Below are positions 1 to 5,017 of a DNA stretch of 7,082 nucleotides, one piece after another. The position numbers and the translations under genes are program-made. This DNA is from JANXPZ01 sp034678345 (GTDB lineage: Bacteria > Eisenbacteria > RBG-16-71-46). How positions within the stretch are numbered: position 1 is the first letter of the stretch; every line of letters starts with the position of its first letter. The notes under the pieces were generated by a model, which searched no databases, had not been told where the DNA came from, and saw only the letters and a list, made by a program, of their open reading frames with translations. Location: NCBI GenBank assembly GCA_034678345.1, contig JAXDBZ010000239.1, forward strand, positions 1 to 7,082, read 5' to 3'.

Positions 1-639
1 CATCGCCCGCGCCACCAGGCGGACGTACTCGACGCTCTGCCCGTAGCGGAAGTCCATCAGCTCGTAGAGGCCGCGCCGGTGCGTCCGCTGGCGGAAGTCC
101 ACGACCTGCGCGTGCCCGTTGCTGAAGACGATCTCGGCGAAGTCGAGCTGCGTCGGGCCGCTCAGCTCCAGGTACAGGCTGCGACCGCGCTGGTTCACGT
201 CGAGCACCACGTCCGTCCAGCCTTCCCACTTGCGCAGGATCTCGCTGTCCTCCCACGCCCAGCGGTCGTAGCGCGGGCCCGCGAAGATGACACCGCGCCA
301 GATGATGGGCGCCGGCGTGTAGATGATCCGCCGCTCGACCGGGGCCGGGTGCCGGCGCACGACCACGCGCGGCGGCTCGCGGTGAATGGGGAAGTCGGGC
401 CGCAGCACCACGCGCTCGCGCACGACCGGCTGCGGACGGTTGCGCTCGCCCTCGACACGCTCGCGCCGCACCACGTCCTCGCGTTTCTCGCCCTTGTAGC
501 GCGTCTCGCTCTGCTCGCGCGCCTCGCTCCGGTACTGCGCATCGCTCCTGGCAGCCGGCTCCGCCTTGTAGCGGGCAGCCATCGCCGCCGTCGGCAGCAG
601 GACCGCTGCCATCAGGGTCACCGGGATGATCCGCTTCAT
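1..639 (-). CDS. Secreted protein of unknown function, C-terminus cut off by the window edge
   Basis: This reading frame has no stop codon before the left edge; 213 residues are visible. Residues 1-21 look like a Sec signal peptide: MKR, a hydrophobic stretch IIPVTLMAAVLLP, and an A-M-A cleavage motif before A22. Residues 23-105 are highly charged and rich in Arg and Glu, with short repeats of the type ARYKAE / TRYKGE. From about 140 onward the sequence looks like an all-beta domain (VVLDVN, LYLELSG, FAEIVFSNG, AQVVDF, YVRLVARA). It distantly recalls small periplasmic DUF2541-like proteins, but that is only a resemblance in pattern. The start at 639 is supported by an AGGAGG box 5 nt upstream and by the signal peptide. 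It is probably exported to the periplasm or cell surface; its function is unknown. It is unlikely to be co-transcribed with the upstream DUF2723 gene, because 241 bp and its own promoter candidate lie between them. Confidence 0.8.
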   Translation of the reverse strand, partial: MKRIIPVTLMAAVLLPTAAMAARYKAEPAARSDAQYRSEAREQSETRYKGEKREDVVRRERVEGERNRPQPVVRERVVLRPDFPIHREPPRVVVRRHPAPVERRIIYTPAPIIWRGVIFAGPRYDRWAWEDSEILRKWEGWTDVVLDVNQRGRSLYLELSGPTQLDFAEIVFSNGHAQVVDFRQRTHRRGLYELMDFRYGQSVEYVRLVARAM

Positions 640-644
640 CGTGT

Positions 645-650
645 CCTCCT
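645..650 (-). promoter_or_regulatory. Shine-Dalgarno sequence of the secreted-protein gene
   Basis: Read on the minus strand this is AGGAGG followed by ACACG and ATG. It is a full anti-Shine-Dalgarno match at 5 nt spacing and fixes the start of the gene at 639. Confidence 0.8.
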
Positions 651-684
651 CATGGGGGCGTCCGGTTGCTCACCGATTCCCATG

Positions 685-700
685 AGCAGTCCCCGTGCCA
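685..700 (-). promoter_or_regulatory. Candidate sigma-54 (-24/-12) promoter for the secreted-protein gene
   Basis: On the minus strand the sequence is TGGCACGGGGACTGCT. It matches the sigma-54 consensus TGGCACG-N4-TTGCW at all fixed positions except one (C for the first T of TTGC), and has the required GG-N10-GC spacing. The GC at 687-686 would place the transcription start near 674, giving a leader of about 35 nt that carries the AGGAGG box. No good sigma-70 type pair was found in the same gap. If real, expression would depend on RpoN and an ATP-driven enhancer-binding protein, neither of which is encoded here. Confidence 0.5.
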
Positions 701-880
701 CCCGGCGGAGGGGCCATTCTGCGGGCACTTGGCGCCCCGGCTTGACCCGGGCCTGACGGGAGCGCACGCCGGGGAGCACGTCGGGGCGTGCGGCGTGGAC
801 GTGGAGGTACAGCGCGCGTGTTGCACGACCACCCGCGGCTACGGTGGTGCCGGCAGAGGCGCGGCGGCGATGCCGTGGGC

Positions 881-2977
881 TCAGGGGCCGGCGCGAGCGG
901 CAGGCTTCGTGCTCGCCGCAGCGGCCTCCGCCTGACGCAGCATCCCGCTCCAGGAGTCCGCTTCCATGCCCAGCCGCGTCGGCGGGGCGTGCGTCCCGGC
1001 GAAACGCAGCGTGGCGAGGGCACCCGGGGCGTCCCCCCTCTCCTGCTGGGATCGCGCCAGGGAGAGTAGCGCCGCCACGTAGGTGCCGCAGGTCGTGCGT
1101 GACGTCGGGTCCGGCTCCAGCGTGGTGTCGGCGAGCCCCTCGTAGCGCACGCGCTCGAGCAGCTGGTGGCGCAGGTGAGCGACGTCGTGCACCGCGGGGT
1201 CCGTCGTGGGCACCATGCGGAACGCCAGACCGTCCAGCCGCAGGTAGGGCCACAGCCAGGCCAGGTTCTGCGGCGCCACCGTGCAGGCCACGCAGAGCGG
1301 ATGCCGCCGGCTCAGACGCAGCAGGTCGAGCGCCACGAAGTCCTGCCCGAGCACGAAGCCCGAGAGCCGCAGGGCGACCGAGTCCGGCGGTGGCACACCC
1401 AGGTCGAGCTCCGCCGTGGCCGAGGCACCCCATGGGATCCAGACCGTCGTGTCCGGCAGCGTCGCCGGCATCGGCACGGAGCCGCCACCGAGCAGTCCCG
1501 CCAGCTCCGGCCGGTGCCGGCGCAACTGCGGCACGTACCAGCCCGCGTTCGTCAGCGGGATGTTGACCACCATGACGTCCGGCCGCACGTGCTCGACGAG
1601 CTGCAGGTACCAGAGCGGGAACGTGTCGTTGTCGCCGTTCGTGAGCAGGATGGCCCCGGGCGGAAGCGGCTCGAGCACGTCCCGGCTGAACGTCTCGGCG
1701 AAGCGAACGCGGGACAGGTCGCAGGCGCGGTGGTTCGCCCACCACATCCGCAGCGGTATGAGCGCGAGGAGCATCCCGAGGGCCAGGACGAGGACCCTGC
1801 GCACCCCGCGCGGCGCGCGGGCGGCCAGCCGCAGCAGCGCCGCCGCCCCCACCGCCAGCATCGGCGCCAGCAGCACCAGCGAGGGCAGGTAGTGCCGGTC
1901 CATGCCGCGGAAGTAGTGCGCCGGCAGGTTGAAGTACACGACGGCGCCCAGGCTCGCGCAGAGGAAGAACGCGAGCAGTCCCAGCGTGCGGCGCGTGGCC
2001 GCGCGCAGGGACACGACCCAGCCCGCGAGGACGAGCAGGCCCGGCAGGATCGCCAGCGCCGGCCGCAGCCCCGCCGGCGCCAGGTTCTGGCGGAGGAACT
2101 GGGCGTAATCGGCCAGCTGGACGCGCAGGAAGTCGGCCTTGCGCGGCAGGATGTCGAAGAGGAACCCGCCGCCGTGCATCTGCACGGATACGTAGGCCCA
2201 GAATCGCGCCAGGTCACGCGGCTCGCCCAGGTCCACCGGCGGGTCGCGCAGCGAGAGCGGGATCAGGAGCAGGTGGAAGGCCAGCCCCGCGACGAGCCCT
2301 CCCCCGCTGGCGAGCCAGGCGCGCGGCGCTAGCCAGGCGCGTGGGCGGCGCAGGGTGATCCACAGGAGCGCCGCCGGCAGCAGGAGCGCGTTCGTGCGGT
2401 GCACGCTGAAGTCCAGACCGAACAGCAGGAAGAGCAGGAAGAGGTAGCGGGCCGCGTCGCCGTCGGCGGCACGCCGCCACCAGGCCAGGGCGGCAAGCAG
2501 GATGAGCGCGGTGAAGGCCGCGGTCAGGATGTAGGGCGTGAATTGGGTCGCGTGCGTCCAGACCGAGAGGCCGAACGCGAAGGTGAGCCCGGCCGCAGCG
2601 CCGGCCGTGACCGCCGCGGGACCCGGGCGCGCCTCATCGGCGGCGGAGAGCCCGATGGCGATGCGCGTGACCAGCGCCACGGTGACGGCGGCGATGAGGC
2701 CGGCCAGCAGGTTGAGGCGGAACGCGACCGGATGCGCGAAGGGAACGAGGCTCGCCAGCCAGCCCAGCAGCGTGAGCAGGAGCGAGCCCGGCGGGCCGCC
2801 GACGCTCAGCGTGCAGGCCCAAAGGGGGTACTGGCTTCCCTCCCACCACGTGATCGTGCGGGCCGCCGTCGCCGCGTAGGCGACGAACGCGACCACGGCG
2901 GTCGCGAAGGGCACGAGCCGCGCCCACAAAGAGCGACGTGGGACCACGGTCGAGGGCGGCACGTCTGCTGCGGCCAT
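881..2977 (-). CDS. DUF2723 / GT117 (TMEM260-like) polytopic membrane glycosyltransferase
   Basis: This 698-residue protein has a hydrophobic multi-pass part (about residues 20-410) and a mostly soluble C-terminal part. The N-terminal third follows the DUF2723 pattern: an acidic residue in the first loop (TITWWEGSQYPLW, 41-53), a Gly-Pro-Pro-Gly turn (60-64) before the second helix, and an Arg-x-Asn motif (FRLNLLAG, 86-93). Later come GMDRHYLPSLV (358-368) and the strongly conserved-looking NGDNDTFPLWYLQ with RPDVMVVNIPLTNAGWY (447-481), which is what identifies the family. The human relative TMEM260 is a protein O-mannosyltransferase; bacterial members are assigned to GT117 but their substrates are largely unknown, so a lipid-linked sugar donor and an extracytoplasmic acceptor are inferred. 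The first residues MAAADVPPS have no Shine-Dalgarno upstream, and a TANNNT box sits 7 nt before the ATG, so the message may be leaderless. The segment at about 630-665 might form a TPR-like helical pair. It appears to be a single-gene transcript. Confidence 0.82.
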   Translation of the reverse strand: MAAADVPPSTVVPRRSLWARLVPFATAVVAFVAYAATAARTITWWEGSQYPLWACTLSVGGPPGSLLLTLLGWLASLVPFAHPVAFRLNLLAGLIAAVTVALVTRIAIGLSAADEARPGPAAVTAGAAAGLTFAFGLSVWTHATQFTPYILTAAFTALILLAALAWWRRAADGDAARYLFLLFLLFGLDFSVHRTNALLLPAALLWITLRRPRAWLAPRAWLASGGGLVAGLAFHLLLIPLSLRDPPVDLGEPRDLARFWAYVSVQMHGGGFLFDILPRKADFLRVQLADYAQFLRQNLAPAGLRPALAILPGLLVLAGWVVSLRAATRRTLGLLAFFLCASLGAVVYFNLPAHYFRGMDRHYLPSLVLLAPMLAVGAAALLRLAARAPRGVRRVLVLALGMLLALIPLRMWWANHRACDLSRVRFAETFSRDVLEPLPPGAILLTNGDNDTFPLWYLQLVEHVRPDVMVVNIPLTNAGWYVPQLRRHRPELAGLLGGGSVPMPATLPDTTVWIPWGASATAELDLGVPPPDSVALRLSGFVLGQDFVALDLLRLSRRHPLCVACTVAPQNLAWLWPYLRLDGLAFRMVPTTDPAVHDVAHLRHQLLERVRYEGLADTTLEPDPTSRTTCGTYVAALLSLARSQQERGDAPGALATLRFAGTHAPPTRLGMEADSWSGMLRQAEAAAASTKPAARAGP

Positions 2978-2983
2978 GCGGCC

Positions 2984-2989
2984 AGACTA
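2984..2989 (-). promoter_or_regulatory. Possible -10 box for leaderless transcription of the DUF2723 gene
   Basis: On the minus strand the sequence TGCTAGTCT ends 6 nt before the ATG at 2977. TAGTCT fits the TANNNT form of the -10 box and TGC supplies an extended -10. A start about 7 nt downstream would fall on the A of the ATG, which agrees with the lack of a Shine-Dalgarno sequence. There is no clear -35 at 17 bp. Confidence 0.35.
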
Positions 2990-3008
2990 GCACCGCCGGC
3001 CGCGGAGC

Positions 3009-3024
3009 TGACATCGCGGTGTCA
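3009..3024. promoter_or_regulatory. Near-perfect 16-bp palindrome, possible operator
   Basis: The sequence TGACATCGCGGTGTCA has TGACA/TGTCA arms around a central CGCG, with a single mismatched pair (T3014/G3019). It lies in the gap between the DUF2723 start and the tRNA, 32 bp upstream of the DUF2723 ATG. On the minus strand its edge overlaps a perfect TTGACA (3025-3020), though no -10 follows at the usual distance. It could bind a dimeric repressor, but no regulator is identified. Confidence 0.3.
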
Positions 3025-3082
3025 AGAACGAGCCGGCGGGCGCACCGCGGCGGGCAGACGGTCGGGCGCGGGGACCCGCCGG

Positions 3083-3109
3083 TTGGACCGCCCCGGGCCG
3101 CGTGATAAC
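3083..3109 (+). promoter_or_regulatory. Possible promoter of the tRNA-Leu gene
   Basis: TTGGAC (3083-3088) and GATAAC (3104-3109) are separated by 15 bp. GATAAC matches four of six bases of the -10 consensus and sits 19 bp before the tRNA, leaving room for a short 5' leader. The -35 is poor and the spacing short, so this is a moderate call supported mainly by position. Confidence 0.4.
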
Positions 3110-3128
3110 GTCGGAGTTCCTCCAACGT

Positions 3129-3217
3129 GCCGGAGTGGCGGAACTGGCAGACGCGCCGGACTCAAAATCCGGTTCGGGTCACACCGAGTGCGGGTTCGAC
3201 CCCCGCCTCCGGCACCA
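3129..3217 (+). tRNA. tRNA-Leu (anticodon CAA), CCA encoded
   Basis: The acceptor arms GCCGGAG (3129-3135) and CTCCGGC (3207-3213) pair perfectly, followed by discriminator A3214 and an encoded CCA (3215-3217). The anticodon stem CCGGA/TCCGG (3156-3160, 3168-3172) encloses the loop CTCAAAA, so the anticodon is CAA at 3163-3165, reading UUG. A long variable arm (about 3173-3189) makes it a class II tRNA, as expected for leucine. The T stem GCGGG/CCCGC (3190-3194, 3202-3206) encloses TTCGACC. All expected parts are present, so the gene looks functional. An integrase gene begins its 3' flank almost at once, marking this tRNA as the integration site. Confidence 0.97.
3190..3217 (+). other. Inferred attachment site (att) at the tRNA 3' end
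   Basis: Tyrosine integrases of genomic islands commonly recombine within the T-arm to 3' end of a tRNA gene and leave it intact. Here the tRNA is complete and the integrase stop codon lies 13 bp beyond the CCA, the usual layout for an att site next to int. I could not see a second copy of this sequence in the window, so the other end must be outside it and the exact core is unknown. Confidence 0.45.
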
Positions 3218-3230
3218 ACACCGCAAACAC

Positions 3231-4424
3231 TTACGCGCTCGGCATGCGCTGCGCATCGCGCCCTCCATCTGCCGATTGTGCTCGAATTGTGCTCATTCTC
3301 GATTCCTGGCCCCCCGAGAGGCGCACGACGCGGCACGCTCCGCTCCCATCGGCTGCCTGCAGGGCGGCGACCTTCCGCACGCCTTCCGCCAGGTCGGCCT
3401 CCGAGACGATCGCGTAGCGCCGGTAGATGCTCTCGGTCTTGTGCCCCGAGAGCTTCATGGCGACCGAGCGCGGCACTCCCGCCCGCTCGAAGTTCCGGAC
3501 CGCCGTGCGGCGCAGGTCGTGGACCAGGCGCCCGGGGACTCCGGCCCGCTCGCAGGCGGCGCGCCATGCCGAGTGGAAGCTCCGGATGGTCCGCCCATTG
3601 CGGTGGAACACCCACGGGATGAGCAGTTCCCGCTCACGCTCCAGGGCAGAGGTGTGCTCGCGTTGCGAGCGCAGCATCTCCTCCAGCCGCGGCAGCGCCG
3701 CGAAGGGGAACGTTCGCCCCTCGTCGTTCTTCGTCGTCCCGGGTTCGAGCCGCACCACGCCCGCCTTGAAGTCCACCTGCCGCCACGTCAGCCCCTTGAC
3801 CTCTCCGATCCGCCAGCCGGTCAGGTAGGCGAATTCGACGACCACCTGCAAGTCCACTGGCAGTTGCTCCAGCACCGCCCGGAACTCCCGTTCCTCGAAG
3901 AAGCCGCTGCGCGTGTTCTTGACCTTGACCGACGGGAGGTAGGGCCGGTGCGACGCCCTTCCCGCTCGGACCGCCAGCGTGAACATGCGGCCCAGCGCCG
4001 CCAGCTCGAGCCGGACCGTCGCCGGCCGGGCGGTTGCGAGGCGGCAGCGGATGTACGCCGACACCCGGTCCGCAGTGATGTCCAGGGCGCGTGAGTGCCC
4101 GAAGTGCCCCCGCAGGTGCTCCACCGACAACTCAGCCCGGTCCCGTGACCTCCGACCGTTGACCTCGTAGTCGTCGAGCAGCATCGCCGCCATGTCCTCA
4201 AACGTGGTCTTCTCGACGTCCGGACCGACGAGGCGGCCGCGCCCCATCTCGCCCTGCCGTCGCTTGAGCAACTTCATCGCCCCAGCAGGCACTTCGGAGT
4301 CGGAGGATTCGCGGTAGAGCCGTCCGCGGAAGTAGTACTGGATCCACCAGACCTTCCCCCGCTGGTAGACCCGCCCAAGACCGCGAACTCGTTTCATGCC
4401 ATCACGTTGGCTCTGTTCGCCCAC
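3231..4424 (-). CDS. int: Tyrosine recombinase / phage-type integrase
   Basis: A 397-residue site-specific recombinase of the lambda integrase family. The N-terminus (residues 15-45, GLGRVYQRGKVWWIQYYFRGRLYRESS) resembles the arm-type DNA-binding domain. A SAM-like core-binding domain follows (about 73-170) and then the catalytic domain (about 174-355). All catalytic residues are visible: R205 in GWRIGE, K232 in TTKND, H302 and R305 in HDLRR, H328 in SGHKT, and the nucleophile Y337 in YRRYAI. The tail after 356 is not recognisable as a domain. The gene lies 4 bp after the excisionase-like gene and converges on the tRNA-Leu, the presumed target. The start is probably the GTG at 4424, preceded by AAGAGGG at 9 nt; an ATG at 4397 (MKRVRGLG) would shorten it by 9 residues and is nearly as plausible. 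Its role is insertion and excision of the element, likely with the HTH protein just upstream as directionality factor. Confidence 0.93.
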   Translation of the reverse strand: MGEQSQRDGMKRVRGLGRVYQRGKVWWIQYYFRGRLYRESSDSEVPAGAMKLLKRRQGEMGRGRLVGPDVEKTTFEDMAAMLLDDYEVNGRRSRDRAELSVEHLRGHFGHSRALDITADRVSAYIRCRLATARPATVRLELAALGRMFTLAVRAGRASHRPYLPSVKVKNTRSGFFEEREFRAVLEQLPVDLQVVVEFAYLTGWRIGEVKGLTWRQVDFKAGVVRLEPGTTKNDEGRTFPFAALPRLEEMLRSQREHTSALERERELLIPWVFHRNGRTIRSFHSAWRAACERAGVPGRLVHDLRRTAVRNFERAGVPRSVAMKLSGHKTESIYRRYAIVSEADLAEGVRKVAALQAADGSGACRVVRLSGGQESRMSTIRAQSADGGRDAQRMPSA

Positions 4425-4428
4425 GGGT

Positions 4429-4770
4429 TCAAGCCCTCTTCGTGGCGAGCCAGCGGGCGATCCCGGCCCGTGAGAATCGCAGCACTTTTCGCGAGAGTTT
4501 GCGGCTAAACGGCAGGGTCCTGGCGTGCCGGTAGAGCCAGCGCTGCGAGACCCGGAGGGCGGCTGCGGCCTCGTCGATGGTCAGCAGATCTTCCCCGCCC
4601 CAAGCCGCGACGGGTTCATTTGATGCCCTCCCCAGATCTGGCGTCCGCTCGGCGGTCTCGATGGCACGGAGGCTCGCGAGCAGGCCCCGCTCCTGCTCGG
4701 GCGCCAGCCTGTTGAGCCTCGATGGCTCCGAGAGAAGGGCCCGCAGGAGGCCCTCGAGCTCAGTCGACAT
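4429..4770 (-). CDS. Excisionase-like helix-turn-helix DNA-binding protein
   Basis: This 113-residue protein has a C-terminal HTH of the excisionase/MerR-like (HTH_17) type at about 62-110: LLTIDEAAAALRVSQRWLYRHARTLPF, then a basic wing-like stretch (SRKLSRKVLRFS) and GIARWLATKR. The first 60 residues are Leu/Arg/Glu-rich, probably helical, and match nothing I recognise, so it is longer than many excisionases. Its ATG lies inside the end of the upstream 85-residue gene (11-bp overlap) and its stop is 4 bp before the integrase, which implies translational coupling. The position directly before int supports a role as recombination directionality factor that bends att DNA. A transcriptional regulator of the operon is the main alternative. 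Confidence 0.75.
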   Translation of the reverse strand: MSTELEGLLRALLSEPSRLNRLAPEQERGLLASLRAIETAERTPDLGRASNEPVAAWGGEDLLTIDEAAAALRVSQRWLYRHARTLPFSRKLSRKVLRFSRAGIARWLATKRA

Positions 4771-5017
4771 GGGCGGCCTCGTCCATCACCGATCCGGGAG
4801 CGGGCGGAACCCCGTGAGCGGCGCTACTTGACGCCGGGAACAGACCGCGGCGTCGCAGATCTTCGAGCACCTGTTGCCCTCGCGCCTTCGCATCGTGGAA
4901 CGCCGGCAAGTGAGCCTGCTCTGGCCCCAAGCCAATGTGTCGGTACCCGGCCTCGCGACCCACGTACTCAGTCTGGACCATCCGCGCAAGACGCTGCTGG
5001 AGCTGGGCGGCGTTCAT
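4760..5017 (-). CDS. Small protein of unknown function between primase and excisionase genes
   Basis: An 85-residue protein I do not recognise. Residues 1-60 look soluble and helical (NAAQLQQRLARMVQTEYVGREAGYRHIGLG, then HDAKARGQQVLEDLRRRGLFP); the last 25 residues are Ala/Pro/Ser-rich and probably disordered. There is no signal peptide, membrane segment or Cys/His cluster. It is likely a real gene because its ATG overlaps the stop of the primase gene as ATGA, with GGAGGGAG just upstream, and its own end overlaps the excisionase-like start. A part in replication or in regulation of the element is possible but not shown. Confidence 0.6.
   Translation of the reverse strand: MNAAQLQQRLARMVQTEYVGREAGYRHIGLGPEQAHLPAFHDAKARGQQVLEDLRRRGLFPASSSAAHGVPPAPGSVMDEAAHVD

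Noticed and set aside
828..848. Hairpin as a rho-independent terminator for the DUF2723 gene (it lies 32 bp after its stop)
   Set aside because: The stem is only 6 bp with a 9-nt loop and no T-run follows on the minus strand.
636..1745. 369-residue minus-strand frame overlapping the DUF2723 C-terminus and the 640-880 gap
   Set aside because: It is an out-of-frame shadow of the DUF2723 gene, with Ala/Arg/Pro-rich composition and no domain.
1166..2332. Long open frame on the plus strand opposite the DUF2723 gene
   Set aside because: Composition is Arg/Gln/His-rich low complexity typical of antisense GC-rich frames, and it lies wholly over a clear membrane protein gene.
3244..3256. Inverted repeat ATGCGC-T-GCGCAT just beyond the att region as a terminator or integrase core site
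   Set aside because: A one-base loop cannot fold as a terminator, there is no T-run, and it lies inside the integrase coding end; nothing ties it to recombination.
2399..3622. Long plus-strand frame running through the DUF2723 start, the tRNA and the integrase end
   Set aside because: It reads across a confident tRNA and two confident genes on the other strand and shows no recognisable domain.
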